Source: DUOA01 sp012839095
GTDB taxonomy: Bacteria > Bacillota > Clostridia > Caldicoprobacterales > DTU083
DNA: 64,000 nt
Direction: 5' to 3'
Assembly (NCBI GenBank): GCA_050951505.1
Contig: JBMNJE010000013.1
Location: 150,577-214,576, forward strand
Of this stretch, positions 8,620 to 17,572 are shown one piece after another. Each line of letters begins with the position of its first letter. The first letter of the stretch is position 1. The notes below the pieces were generated by a model, which worked only from the letters and a program-made list of their open reading frames with translations, made no database searches and was not told the DNA's origin. The translations under genes were made by a program, and so were the position numbers.

Positions 8620-9969
8620 TTAAATTGTCAGCGAGCCGTTTTCGGTTTCTATAATCTGAAGAATATCGGCTTCTTCTCCGGAATTGGCATCAATATAAAC
8701 AATGAAGCGTTTTTCGCCCAGATTCCCTTTAAACTCATAGCACAGCCGCTCCTGTCCGCCATCTGTCGGAATTACAGCCAGGCGGGAGGAAGTAATCTTG
8801 AGGCTGGGATTCACCAGTTTTTGCGCTTCTTCCATGGTGAGAGCAGGTTCTTCCAGCTTCCTTTCCTTATGAGCCAGGAGATAGTTTCTGGATTCAAATC
8901 CATAGACCCTGCCGTCATCCAGGGCAATTTTTACTTTGATCAGATCGGGATAGAAAATGATATCGTCATGGGCATAGGCAAAGTTAATGGTGGACATTCC
9001 CTGGAAGCTTTGCTGATAGGTGGGTATCATACCTTTAAATCCTTTGGCTGCCAGAAATTCTTCCGCCTTTCGCATGGCTTCCTCCACGGAAAGGGTCTCC
9101 TTTTCCACCTGATGCTGGCCAATCAGATTTACCACTTTTCCACCCTTCCTGCTGACAGAGATATAAAAGGGATTATCGGCTTCCTCCCTGGTCCAGATTT
9201 GAAAGCCCCATGTATCCAATATCCCATTGGTGCTGTCGGCAGACCTTTCGATACGGGCTGTCCTGTCATTACCGAAAAAATCAAGGGCAATTTCAGCGGC
9301 TTGCTGTTCCGTTACGGGAGCACCTTTAAACTCTCTGCCGGCCTTCTGATTCAGAGCCTCTGAAAAAGGCCCGTCATAAATCAGGGAAGGGTAATCGATG
9401 CCGGTTTTTTGCAGATTTACAAATTGTTTCGTATACAGGTCATCGGAAATCTCATAAAAGTCCGAACCTGCCTTTCTCATCAGCTTCCCCCAGCCCGGCT
9501 GCTCCTTCAGAACCTCTGTGCTCAGCCTTGTTAAATCCGAATTTAGTCTGGCGGCATTCTCGTGCAGCTTCTGCAGATTCTCAATTTCCTCTATGCTGAT
9601 TGTCTTCCCGTCCGATACCTGTTTGCTCAGATAATAAGCATAGTCGGACAATTGATTGAGGAATTTTGAAGTCTTGTCCAGGGCTGCATGGGAGATGGGA
9701 AGCTGTCCCAGATCCATCTGAGCTGCATGGGCCTGCCGGCTGATTTCGGACAGGAGCATCATATGCTGGCTGCGATCCCCGCTTACCATCAGCTTGGCCA
9801 ATCTGGTTTCCACACTGCCCACATTCCCTACCAGTTCATAAAATGATTTCTGATAAAGATTGTCCATATGGATTCTATATTGCTCATTCAATCTGTATTG
9901 GTTGTATCCCCATATTCCGGTAAAGATCAGGGCTGTTGTCAGGACAGCAGGCAATATCCATCTTCTCAT
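8620..9969 (-). CDS. ypeB: Germination protein YpeB
   Basis: 449 residues, the usual length for YpeB, which is needed to localise and stabilise the cortex-lytic enzyme SleB in the spore. An N-terminal membrane anchor (about 3-24, ILPAVLTTALIFTGIW) is followed by a helical region and three PepSY-type repeats in the C-terminal half. The start is ATG 9969. A longer upstream frame would run into sleB and lacks a ribosome-binding site, whereas AAAGGGG precedes this ATG. The gene starts 14 bases after the sleB stop, the normal sleB-ypeB operon. Confidence 0.93.
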   Translation of the reverse strand: MRRWILPAVLTTALIFTGIWGYNQYRLNEQYRIHMDNLYQKSFYELVGNVGSVETRLAKLMVSGDRSQHMMLLSEISRQAHAAQMDLGQLPISHAALDKTSKFLNQLSDYAYYLSKQVSDGKTISIEEIENLQKLHENAARLNSDLTRLSTEVLKEQPGWGKLMRKAGSDFYEISDDLYTKQFVNLQKTGIDYPSLIYDGPFSEALNQKAGREFKGAPVTEQQAAEIALDFFGNDRTARIERSADSTNGILDTWGFQIWTREEADNPFYISVSRKGGKVVNLIGQHQVEKETLSVEEAMRKAEEFLAAKGFKGMIPTYQQSFQGMSTINFAYAHDDIIFYPDLIKVKIALDDGRVYGFESRNYLLAHKERKLEEPALTMEEAQKLVNPSLKITSSRLAVIPTDGGQERLCYEFKGNLGEKRFIVYIDANSGEEADILQIIETENGSLTI

Positions 9970-9983
9970 AATTTCTGCCCCTT

Positions 9984-10700
9984 TCATGTTGCAAACCTGT
10001 GCTTTCCGATAACTATATGTACAGGCCTGCTCCAAATCCACTTGCTGGTAGCTTTTGCAGGATTATAGTAATATATGGCCCCGTATGTGGGATCCCAGCC
10101 ATTCAGGGCATCCCTGGCCGCCCGTATTGATTCCTCGTCAGGAGTCAGATTGATTTGGCCGTCTGCAACAGCAGTAAAGGCCAGAGGCTGATATATGACT
10201 CCGGCTATGGTATTGGGAAAGTCGGGATGTTTGACCCGATTCAGAATAACCGCAGCTACGGCAACCTTGCCAATATAGGGCTCACCTCGTGCTTCACCGT
10301 GAACTGCCTTTGCCAGGAGGTAAACATCGTTGGAATTACCGCTGCCGCTCTGCCCTGAGGAAGACGGTGCCTGGGCAGGTGCTTTTGCCGTCAGCTGAAT
10401 CCCCAGAGCATTGGCCGTTTGAGGCCCGATTACTCCATCCTGCCTCAGGCCGTTTCTTCTTTGAAAGAAAACAACCGCCTCATAGGTTTTTTGTCCAAAG
10501 ACGCCGTCAATAGGCCCGTCATAATAGCCCCATTGCTTTAGTTTTCTCTGTACCTCCGATACCTTGCTGCCGGTGGAACCCCAATACAAGCTGGCAGCAT
10601 CAGCTGTATGCCTGTTGAAATAATACTGGTCAGCCAGGCTGACACATAGGAACAAGGCAACCATTATGGAAAGAATGATGAGCCTCCGTTTTGTACCCAT
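9984..10700 (-). CDS. sleB: Spore cortex-lytic enzyme SleB
   Basis: A lytic transglycosylase that degrades spore cortex peptidoglycan during germination. 238 residues: N-terminal signal/membrane segment (about 6-24), a peptidoglycan-binding domain (about 40-98, KVSEVQRKLKQWGYYDGPIDG), a Ser/Gly linker, and the Hydrolase_2 catalytic domain (about 125-238). HGEARGEP near 133 contains the catalytic Glu. ATG 10700 is preceded by AAAGGAAG. It forms an operon with ypeB, its partner protein. Confidence 0.95.
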   Translation of the reverse strand: MGTKRRLIILSIMVALFLCVSLADQYYFNRHTADAASLYWGSTGSKVSEVQRKLKQWGYYDGPIDGVFGQKTYEAVVFFQRRNGLRQDGVIGPQTANALGIQLTAKAPAQAPSSSGQSGSGNSNDVYLLAKAVHGEARGEPYIGKVAVAAVILNRVKHPDFPNTIAGVIYQPLAFTAVADGQINLTPDEESIRAARDALNGWDPTYGAIYYYNPAKATSKWIWSRPVHIVIGKHRFAT

Positions 10701-10790
10701 ATTTTTCTTCCTTTCTCTCGCATGGCTTTGAAGCTATTTTTTGTCAGCCGGAATAAGGATATGCACTTTAAAACATTCCAATTTTTGCAT

Positions 10791-10828
10791 AAAAGAAGAA
10801 GGGAGAGCCCAAGCTCTTTTCCCTTCTT
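10791..10828 (-). terminator. Probable terminator after spoIIR
   Basis: Minus-strand bulged hairpin (AAGAAGGG ... CCCTTCTT with inner GAGC/GCTC) followed by CTTTT, about 65 bases past the spoIIR stop. Confidence 0.5.
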
Positions 10829-10893
10829 ATTCTCTGTTTGCTGTATATGCAATTCTCAGCAGCCGGTTGACACTGCTGTCGCACAGCAGACTC

Positions 10894-11514
10894 TTAATCC
10901 GTACAGAACAGGTCTCCTATCCAATCCATGAAGCGATTCCATAATTCTGCTGCCTTAAATGTATAAATGATTGTATCCGGTTCGTCTTGAGGTGACTCCC
11001 CTTCCTTAAGGCTGTTCCCTTCGGATGTCTCGTAAATGCCTGAAGAAACGTCCACAAAACACAGGGGAGGAAACATTACACACCACCAGTTGGCTCCCCG
11101 TCCTTCACCGATAATCACCCGGAGGGCTTCGTATTGGCCGGCAGGGTAAACAGAATAACCATATACCCTGGTGGGAAAGGGATATATCCCCATCCGGGCC
11201 TGTACCGGATAGGAACAGCCCCGGCTTCTTATTTCTGCTGCAGCCACCTCTTCTATTGACTTCAGATTGGCCTTAACTGCCTCCCGGGCCTCTTCAATTG
11301 TAAGGGCTTCCTGAAAAATATCTCCGAAGGAAGACAGCAGTTGATCCCTGACCTTCAGCTTAAGTGCCTGATCCTCAGGCGAGTCACTGTTGGCTATGAC
11401 ATGCAGACGGATCATGTCATCCTGTTTCCCAACAGGTTCATCTATCCCTGCAAAGGCTGATATGATCAGCAGCAAAAGTGCCAGAAAGGCCAGAATCCTT
11501 TCATTCCTGTTCAT
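10894..11514 (-). CDS. spoIIR: Stage II sporulation protein R
   Basis: Signal protein secreted from the forespore that triggers SpoIIGA-dependent activation of sigma E in the mother cell. 206 residues: hydrophobic export segment at about 6-24, then the family signature IRLHVIANSDSPEDQALK at about 35-52, and GEGRGANWWCVMFPPLCF at about 136-153. ATG 11514 has GGGGGT upstream. It lies downstream of the nucleotidyltransferase gene on the same strand. Sigma-F control is expected from the family, but I could not define a convincing promoter. Confidence 0.96.
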   Translation of the reverse strand: MNRNERILAFLALLLLIISAFAGIDEPVGKQDDMIRLHVIANSDSPEDQALKLKVRDQLLSSFGDIFQEALTIEEAREAVKANLKSIEEVAAAEIRSRGCSYPVQARMGIYPFPTRVYGYSVYPAGQYEALRVIIGEGRGANWWCVMFPPLCFVDVSSGIYETSEGNSLKEGESPQDEPDTIIYTFKAAELWNRFMDWIGDLFCTD

Positions 11515-11613
11515 CCGTATACCCCCGTATCAGATTCCTATCTAGGAGTATTGACAGTATACAGATGTTTATACATATAAACAGATAAAATAAATATATA
11601 TGATACCGATAAA

Positions 11614-12390
11614 TTATTCTGCCCGCTGTGCACCTTGCAGCCAGTCAAAATACCTTGTCACCATTTCCACATCGCTGGGTTTGTCCACATCGTTTCCGAT
11701 CTCCGGATAAGGTACGATAATGGCGGAAGCTTTAATATCCAGCAGTCTGCTGAAGCGTTCCTCCACCTCGGATATGGTCAGGAATCCCAGCAGCAAGCCC
11801 GCCAGAAATCTGAAGCCCAGCAGTCTGGCTGTTTTCCAGGGCTGTTTTCGATTCTCGATGAGTTTCTTCATCAATTCTTCACAGGGACCCACAACGGCCG
11901 GGTTCAGATAAATCAGATTCCCGCCTGTATAGGTGCCGTCCTTCAGCCGGACATAAGTCCGTTCAACTCCGGGGAAATGCTTCTCATTCACCTGTTTGTT
12001 TACAATGGGATAGCAAAAGTCTTTTCCCTGCTGCAGGGCACGCTGAACAAAATCCGTTATCATCCTGCCTGTAATCATGGGAATATCGGATGTCACTATA
12101 AGTACAGCCCCATCATTGGAAAAGGGTTCGATACCGGCCTTTACATTTTCAAACAGAGAATCCCTGTCCTCTATGTAGTAATCTGCCTTGTCACCCAGGC
12201 AGGCCTTTAAGTGCTCCACAGGCCCGACTATGGAAACCTTGCCGACGAGAGGCGATTCCCCGAGCGCATCCACCACATACTCCACCATAGGTCTTCCATT
12301 GATGGGAAGCAGAGATTTGTTTTCCACACCTTCCTGTACAAGGCTCTTTTTGCTGTCCCCTGCCAATACTACCGCATTGATTCCAGTCAC
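11614..12390 (-). CDS. MobA-like NTP transferase
   Basis: 258-residue protein with a nucleotidyltransferase Rossmann fold: AVVLAGDSKKSLVQEG replaces the usual LAGG.S.RmG loop, K25 lies in NKSLLPINGRPM, and IVTSDIPMI contains the metal-binding Asp. The glycine-rich loop is relaxed (GDSKK). The C-terminal part contains a hydrophobic helix (LLGFRFLAGLLLGFL). The family is common next to ispE and spoIIR in Clostridia, but its nucleotide and acceptor are not known. GTG 12390 overlaps the ispE stop (GTGA), with AGGGAG upstream, so it is translationally coupled to ispE. Confidence 0.78.
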   Translation of the reverse strand: MTGINAVVLAGDSKKSLVQEGVENKSLLPINGRPMVEYVVDALGESPLVGKVSIVGPVEHLKACLGDKADYYIEDRDSLFENVKAGIEPFSNDGAVLIVTSDIPMITGRMITDFVQRALQQGKDFCYPIVNKQVNEKHFPGVERTYVRLKDGTYTGGNLIYLNPAVVGPCEELMKKLIENRKQPWKTARLLGFRFLAGLLLGFLTISEVEERFSRLLDIKASAIIVPYPEIGNDVDKPSDVEMVTRYFDWLQGAQRAE

Positions 12391-13274
12391 AAACTCCCTC
12401 CTTCCATTATTTCCACTCCCCTGCCATGGGTTGATACCATAAAGATTTGCGAATAAAAGGGACTGATATCCCTTACTGCCCGCCTGGCTGCCTCGGCAGT
12501 CTTAAACACACCGAATACTGCAGGGCCGCTTCCGGTCATCTGGGAGGCAGCTGCACCCGACCTTAAAAGCAGCTCCTTAATCTCATAGATTTCCGGATGT
12601 CTTGCAGCGGTAACCGTCTCAAGTACATTGCCCATGCCCCGGTTAAGCTCGTCCCACTTCCTGTTTCTCAGCAGATTATATGTCTCTCTCCAGTCGGGAT
12701 GCCTGTGCTTGTCCAGCTTCAGCTCCCCAAAAACGGACGCTGTCGATACTCCAAAAGACGGCTTTACCAGAACCAGCCGGATTCCCTCCAGAGGCTGAAG
12801 AGGAGTCAGTTTCTCGCCAAGCCCTCTGGCCACCGCCGTTCCTCCCAAAATGCAAAATGGAACGTCTGCACCAAGTCCGGTTCCCAGTTCCGCCAGTTCG
12901 GGGAGGCTCAGCCCCAGTCTCCACATCACGTTCAGGCCCGCCAGTACCGCTGCTGCATTGGAGCTGCCGCCTGCCAATCCGGCAGCCGCGGGAATACTCT
13001 TTCTGATGTCAATATGAATACCCTGGGGCAGATCAAAATGTTTCTTTATGAGCATGGCTGCCCTGACAGCCAGGTTGTTATCATCCAGGGGTATACCCGC
13101 CGCATCGCAGCTGATCTCAACCCCCTGGTCCCTGTGGGTCAGAACAATCTCATCCCATAAACCGACAGACTGCATAAGCATCTCTACCTCATGGTAGCCA
13201 TCAGCCCGCTTCCCTATTACATCCAGAGTCCAATTGATCTTCCCCGGTGCCCTCAGCCTGATTCTGCGCATCAT
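12387..13274 (-). CDS. ispE: 4-diphosphocytidyl-2-C-methyl-D-erythritol kinase
   Basis: Phosphorylates CDP-methylerythritol in the MEP isoprenoid pathway. 295 residues with GHMP-kinase motifs: APGKINWTLDV near residue 9, the ATP-binding loop PAAAGLAGGSSNAAA at about 94-108, ADVPFC, and MTGSGPAVFGVF near the C-terminus. ATG 13274 and ATG 13271 are adjacent. The second has the better spacing to GGAG but the difference is one residue. The gene overlaps the next gene by 4 bases. Confidence 0.95.
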   Translation of the reverse strand: MMRRIRLRAPGKINWTLDVIGKRADGYHEVEMLMQSVGLWDEIVLTHRDQGVEISCDAAGIPLDDNNLAVRAAMLIKKHFDLPQGIHIDIRKSIPAAAGLAGGSSNAAAVLAGLNVMWRLGLSLPELAELGTGLGADVPFCILGGTAVARGLGEKLTPLQPLEGIRLVLVKPSFGVSTASVFGELKLDKHRHPDWRETYNLLRNRKWDELNRGMGNVLETVTAARHPEIYEIKELLLRSGAAASQMTGSGPAVFGVFKTAEAARRAVRDISPFYSQIFMVSTHGRGVEIMEGGSL

Positions 13275-13408
13275 TTCGCTCCAATCAAAACAAACAGTAT
13301 GTCCTTAAGAGTATTAAGCTAATTATACAATAAAAAATGTTTTTGCTCCATACAATCATTATTCAGAATCATACCGGCTGCATAATTCTTTTGTAATTCG
13401 CCTCTTAG

Positions 13409-13447
13409 AAAAAAACATCGCAGCATTTTTGCTTATAATGCTGCGAT
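13409..13447 (-). terminator. Terminator after the SPOCS-LysM gene
   Basis: Perfect 10-bp stem ATCGCAGCAT / ATGCTGCGAT with an 11-base loop, followed on the minus strand by G and seven T residues. Confidence 0.9.
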
Positions 13448-13505
13448 TTTAAACCGGATTAAATTCTCCTGACCGGATGAAGGCGGTCAGACAGAGTAAG
13501 AGGAC

Positions 13506-15071
13506 TTACACAGCAGGAAAATCCAGCCTTTTATATATCAGCAGTCTGGTTCCGGCAACCGGCGTATCACCTTCCTGTGTATTGTATTTCAGGATGGCTG
13601 AAATGGTGGTATTGTATTTTTTTGCTATGGACCAGAGTGTGTCGCCCGGCTGAACATAATAAACATAAATGCCGGCTTCCCTGCCTTCAGCCTGCACCGC
13701 CTCATCCGCATCTGTTATGACATCCTTTTCAATTGTACTGAATACACTGCTGCGGCAGAGAATGGTTATCTTAAGCTCAGCCTCATCCTGAGCCAGCAGG
13801 GTGCCGGATGCCTGATCCACCAAAACTTCACTCAGGCAATCCATGCCGGAGTGCACTCCTTCCACCTCAAGAACATGGCTGAAGGGGAAATCCTCCCTGA
13901 AGCTTCCTACAGGCAGAGCGGGGTCATTGGTCTGGTAAAGTACCTGAGCCGAGATAATGCCTTCCAGATACACCTTCCCTTCATCAATTCTTTCATCGGT
14001 TATGGAGGGAAGGGCGTCTACATAAAGAATCTTCCTTGCCTTTGCCACACCCTCCGGAAAGGTAATGCTTTCCCTGACAACCGTCTGCCCCTGGCTTTCG
14101 CCTTCAAATTGCTGCAGTTTAATTTTTTTCTTTTTCAGTTCCATGGCTGAACCAGGGCTGTATGCGTCCAGCAGAATCTCGCCTTCCTGAGCTTCAAATA
14201 TCCGGGCCTCCATTGCCAAAACCAGCTCGGTATCGATAATTCTCAGTTCATTGTTGATGTTTTCCCTTGGATCCGCATAGAACTCCGCTACCTGAACATC
14301 TGCCCGGCATTCCATGCCCTGATATGTGCCCGGAATTTCCACAACATGACTGAAGGGGATGTTGTGTGATATGTTCTGTATGGGCTCATCTTCATCCTCA
14401 CAGAGGTAGAGCAGTTTCAGAGCAACATCTCCGTGAACCAGCACCTTGTTATCAGCCGTCTTCTTCTCATTAATCCTTGCCCTGGCGCTTTTTCTTATGA
14501 TTTTCAGGATGGACGGCATGGAATCCGAAAGCTCCAAATCCTCCCGAACCATGGTCTGTGAACGTCCTGACCCGGCACTATATGCCACCCGGATCCTGTC
14601 CCGCAGAACTTCCACATCATCAATACCGGAAAAATCCGTTACAGCCTCCATTTCCAGCACCTGGCTCACCTGACCGTACAGATCCAATACCGATTTGACT
14701 TTAATCTTCCTGCCTGATAAGAGTTCAAAATCCACATGTTCCACATTCAGACTGAGGCGGGTTGCCATTTCAGGCCTGGCTCCCGGTATATCAAGATATT
14801 GTGTAAATCCAATCTCGGCATCCACAGAATCGATACTGCTGTCATCTTCCGGCATATACAGGACGTCATAACGCAGGATCCCTTCCACCATCACCTTATC
14901 CTGGATGACTTCATAACCCGATATTATGGCTTCTCCGCTTATATCCAGTATTTTTGCAACGGATGCCTTGGTTTCAGGCACACCTATCTCACCTTCCACC
15001 AGAGCCTGGGATGTCTCCTCGCCTACCGGCTGGTCCAGCCGAAGCAGGTCCCTTCTGCACTCTATCGCCAA
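13506..15071 (-). CDS. SPOCS (DUF3794) and LysM domain spore protein
   Basis: 521 residues made of three repeated SPOCS/DUF3794 beta-domains (about 35-160, 180-300 and 325-455). Each repeat contains a variant of V.VEG.l.y.vLY and a later SHV.E.PG..GM.C-type segment. A C-terminal LysM domain follows (about 470-515, YVQPGDTLWSIAKKYNTT). SPOCS proteins include SafA/SpoVID-associated and clostridial coat morphogenesis proteins, so a spore coat or cortex-interface role is likely. The start is TTG 15071, preceded by AGGAGG with 7-base spacing. It ends at a strong terminator. Confidence 0.9.
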   Translation of the reverse strand: MAIECRRDLLRLDQPVGEETSQALVEGEIGVPETKASVAKILDISGEAIISGYEVIQDKVMVEGILRYDVLYMPEDDSSIDSVDAEIGFTQYLDIPGARPEMATRLSLNVEHVDFELLSGRKIKVKSVLDLYGQVSQVLEMEAVTDFSGIDDVEVLRDRIRVAYSAGSGRSQTMVREDLELSDSMPSILKIIRKSARARINEKKTADNKVLVHGDVALKLLYLCEDEDEPIQNISHNIPFSHVVEIPGTYQGMECRADVQVAEFYADPRENINNELRIIDTELVLAMEARIFEAQEGEILLDAYSPGSAMELKKKKIKLQQFEGESQGQTVVRESITFPEGVAKARKILYVDALPSITDERIDEGKVYLEGIISAQVLYQTNDPALPVGSFREDFPFSHVLEVEGVHSGMDCLSEVLVDQASGTLLAQDEAELKITILCRSSVFSTIEKDVITDADEAVQAEGREAGIYVYYVQPGDTLWSIAKKYNTTISAILKYNTQEGDTPVAGTRLLIYKRLDFPAV

Positions 15072-15151
15072 TGTTGTTCCTCCTCCCCTGACATTATTTG
15101 TCCATAAATTTTCATATTATATAATAGTAGGGGAGATTGAAAAATATGTAT

Positions 15152-15179
15152 AAAAAAAGAAGGCGCACCTTCTTTTTTT
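15152..15179 (-). terminator. Terminator after veg
   Basis: Fully palindromic AAAAAAAGAAGG-CGCA-CCTTCTTTTTTT, so it can act in both directions. It separates veg from the SPOCS-LysM gene. Confidence 0.85.
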
Positions 15180-15189
15180 CATCATTCCT

Positions 15190-15477
15190 TTATACCGTAC
15201 ATATTTTTTCGTTGTCACTGCATTTAACCAGCTCAACATTGGATGTGAGGATATCCGAATAGGTGTAGGACAAAGTCTGAACACACCTGGTATCAATGTC
15301 CACCCGGACAGTAAAGAGATTAAGGTAGGTATCGGAAATCACACCTTCCTTTATATAGGTTTTTCTCCTCCCCCGGTTGGCCTTCAGTCTCACCTTCTGA
15401 CCTACATTGGATTCCACTGCCTTCCTGATTCTGGCCAGAGCTTCTGCATCGATCACGGAATCACATCCCATTATCAT
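15190..15477 (-). CDS. veg: Veg family protein
   Basis: 95 residues matching Veg/DUF1021, a small protein implicated in biofilm formation and spore outgrowth in Bacillus. The core NVGQKVRLKANRGRRKTYIKEG is the family hallmark, followed by the SH3-like strands YSDILTSNVEL. ATG 15477 has no clear ribosome-binding site. GTG 15456 (8 bases after GGGAT) gives a protein starting VIDAEAL, nearer the usual Veg length, and may be the real start. It follows the zinc-ribbon gene by 32 bases. Confidence 0.88.
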   Translation of the reverse strand: MIMGCDSVIDAEALARIRKAVESNVGQKVRLKANRGRRKTYIKEGVISDTYLNLFTVRVDIDTRCVQTLSYTYSDILTSNVELVKCSDNEKICTV

Positions 15478-15509
15478 AGTTGGGATTAGTTTGTCCGGCC
15501 TCTGCTTTA

Positions 15510-15857
15510 TTATTCCTCTTCCTCTGTTTCTTCATCCAAATCGATCACGGTCAGCCCATCCGATTCTTCCTCATCATCGAATATTTCATCCTCATTTTCA
15601 TCGGTTATTGTATCCCATTCTTCCTCCTTGTCCGCGTCAGGATCCACTTCCTCCTTGCCGAGTTCCAATGAGCATTGGTAGCACATCTCTTCTCCGGCCT
15701 TTATAATATGCTCCCCGCATTCGGGGCAAATATCATATTCTTCCTCCTCATCATTGTTCCTAAGAGCCTTCCCGACTTCTTCCAGACAAATCTTGCAGAG
15801 GACATCTATATCCTGGATGTAATTCAGATTGCAACGCGGACATTTTTTATATGCCAT
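15510..15857 (-). CDS. Acidic protein with two zinc ribbons, unknown function
   Basis: 115 residues. The N-terminal half carries CPRC...CKIC (6-24) and CPEC...CYQC (about 44-62), two treble-clef/zinc-ribbon-like pairs. The C-terminal half is almost entirely Asp/Glu with few hydrophobics. ATG 15857 is preceded by GGAGGG. It sits directly before veg and is probably co-transcribed. I do not recognise a named family. The layout suggests a nucleic-acid- or protein-binding adaptor, but this is inference. Confidence 0.8.
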   Translation of the reverse strand: MAYKKCPRCNLNYIQDIDVLCKICLEEVGKALRNNDEEEEYDICPECGEHIIKAGEEMCYQCSLELGKEEVDPDADKEEEWDTITDENEDEIFDDEEESDGLTVIDLDEETEEEE

Positions 15858-16021
15858 ACTGTATCCCTCCGGAAATCACTGCCACGTTTTATCAGGCAAT
15901 TTTTGATTAATATTATACACCCTATCCGGTAAAATAAAACCATGTATAATGCCAAATAGCAAATCAAGAGATTGTATTCGATGTAAATATTAAAAATCCT
16001 TCCCAAATGGGTGAAAAATAT

Positions 16022-17395
16022 CTATTCCATAAACCAGGCAATCAGTTCCGAGAGAAATTTATCCGACCATTGACGGGATACCGCATCACAATATATGAAC
16101 AGGCTGCTTTCCTTACCATTGTAGCTGAAGCCCAGCCAGCTGCCGTCTTCAAAAACAAGTTTTCGGTCATCTCCCGCCTCTGTAACTTCCACCATTTTTT
16201 CCGGACTCAGTTTTTCCGCCTTTTCCGGAATATCCCCTTGCTTATTTTCCCAGACCTGGGCATCCAGGTGAACAACCTTCTGCTCAAAATGCCTGTCCCC
16301 GGCCAGTGCTTCCATATGTTCCATAAACTGCTTCCAATTCAGCTTGTGCCTGCACAGAGCCTGCAGCAGCAGCATCCCCTGAAAAACAGCGTCCCGATCC
16401 GGCAAAAAGGAACCAAGGATGAGACAATGCCGATCACAGATTACAGCCCTTTCTAAAGGCCTGTTTTCTTCATTAAGCCGGCAGAACGGCAATGCCTCCA
16501 ATCCATGACGGGAGATCAGAGAATGAATAACAGCGGGTGTAAATATCTCGGTATAAATATCAAAATCCCGGCCATTGGCAGTCAGCCATTCCTCCAGCAT
16601 TGCCGCGCAGACCCATGAATGGGGCAGCCTGCGGCCGAGAGCGGATACTGCCCCCATGATGCTGCCGTCTCCATTGAAAAATATGCCCATATCCCCCTTC
16701 TTATTCATTACCAGTTTTGAAAGCGGGTTCATGTTTCTGTCATTGGGCTGGGGAACACTGTCCATGAAGCCGGGATTGGGCCTTGTTCGGATATGAATCC
16801 CGCTTAATCCCAGTTTCCTGGTCATTTCCTGCATATAGGTTCCCACGCTCCCAAAAAAGCTGTCACTGGCAATATTGGGTTTGTTGCTTCGAATCAGTTC
16901 AATATCCACTGACTCCTGCAGCCGGGCTGCATATTCGGGAAAAACATCTATATAACGCAGCAAATGCCTGCTGTCTTCTGAACTTCTGGGATATCTCCTG
17001 TACAGATGGTGAAATAGGCTGTCCATCCAGTCCCGCGTCACAGGACATCCTGACGGCAGCCGGAAGGTCATCCCCGAGTAACGGGCAGGACGATCTTCAC
17101 CGGTTATCATGATCCCCAGATCAGCCTGATAAAGCCGGACGGACATACTCAGAAAGGGTGTGGGAACAGGCTTTTTGTGCATGAAGAGCCTTATGCGGTT
17201 GGCTGTCAGCACCTTTTGCACACACCAAGCATATTCCCTGGAAAGAAAACGGGTATCATAGCCCAGCACCACTGTGGCAGAATCAGTCCGCTCAGACAGA
17301 CAGTCTGCAACCGCCTGGGCAACGATGCCGATGGTTTCAAATCCAATCTCTTCGCTGATAACTCCAAACCATCCGCTTTCACCGAATGTAATCAA
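16022..17395 (-). CDS. Phosphohexomutase-family protein lacking catalytic residues
   Basis: About 457 residues with alpha-D-phosphohexomutase architecture: FGESGWFGVI at the N-terminus, VVLGYDTRFLSREYA at 42-56, and PTPFLSM before the active-site loop. Where active enzymes have T-A-S-H-N-P, with the phosphorylated Ser, this protein has ITGEDRP (97-103), so Glu replaces Ser. The metal loop FDGDADR is replaced by FNGDGSI (about 239-245). It is therefore probably a pseudoenzyme. The start is TTG 17395: AGGAGG lies 8 bases upstream, while the longer upstream frame runs through the DnaA-box region without a ribosome-binding site. It is divergent from the aldo/keto reductase. Confidence 0.75.
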   Translation of the reverse strand: MITFGESGWFGVISEEIGFETIGIVAQAVADCLSERTDSATVVLGYDTRFLSREYAWCVQKVLTANRIRLFMHKKPVPTPFLSMSVRLYQADLGIMITGEDRPARYSGMTFRLPSGCPVTRDWMDSLFHHLYRRYPRSSEDSRHLLRYIDVFPEYAARLQESVDIELIRSNKPNIASDSFFGSVGTYMQEMTRKLGLSGIHIRTRPNPGFMDSVPQPNDRNMNPLSKLVMNKKGDMGIFFNGDGSIMGAVSALGRRLPHSWVCAAMLEEWLTANGRDFDIYTEIFTPAVIHSLISRHGLEALPFCRLNEENRPLERAVICDRHCLILGSFLPDRDAVFQGMLLLQALCRHKLNWKQFMEHMEALAGDRHFEQKVVHLDAQVWENKQGDIPEKAEKLSPEKMVEVTEAGDDRKLVFEDGSWLGFSYNGKESSLFIYCDAVSRQWSDKFLSELIAWFME

Positions 17396-17465
17396 GCCCG
17401 TCACCTCCTCTCTACATTGTATGCCGGAGAGGAAATTCTGTGTAATATCGGCCAGACAGATGAAC

Positions 17466-17572
17466 TTACCCACAGGCTGGCAGAAAAGTTATCCACAGTT
17501 TCCACAGGCTTATCCCCAAGTTATTGGAATTAAAGGATTCCTGCTTTGTGGACAAAAAAGATGTTTTCCACA
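17466..17572. promoter_or_regulatory. DnaA-box cluster (six boxes in 107 bases)
   Basis: Boxes compared with TTATCCACA are: TTACCCACA 17466-17474 (+), TTATCCACA 17489-17497 (+, perfect), GTTTCCACA 17498-17506 (+, two mismatches), TTATCCCCA 17510-17518 (+), TTGTCCACA at 17555-17547 (-), and TTTTCCACA 17564-17572 (+). An AT-rich stretch follows (17573-17640). The cluster lies in the divergent gap between the phosphohexomutase-like gene and the aldo/keto reductase. Clusters of DnaA boxes outside oriC occur in B. subtilis. Here it may titrate DnaA, regulate the flanking genes, or less likely be an origin. Confidence 0.75.

Noticed and set aside
11551..11580. Plus-strand promoter TTGACA at 11551-11556 region
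   Set aside because: A -35-like match with AT-rich sequence downstream, but no plus-strand gene follows.
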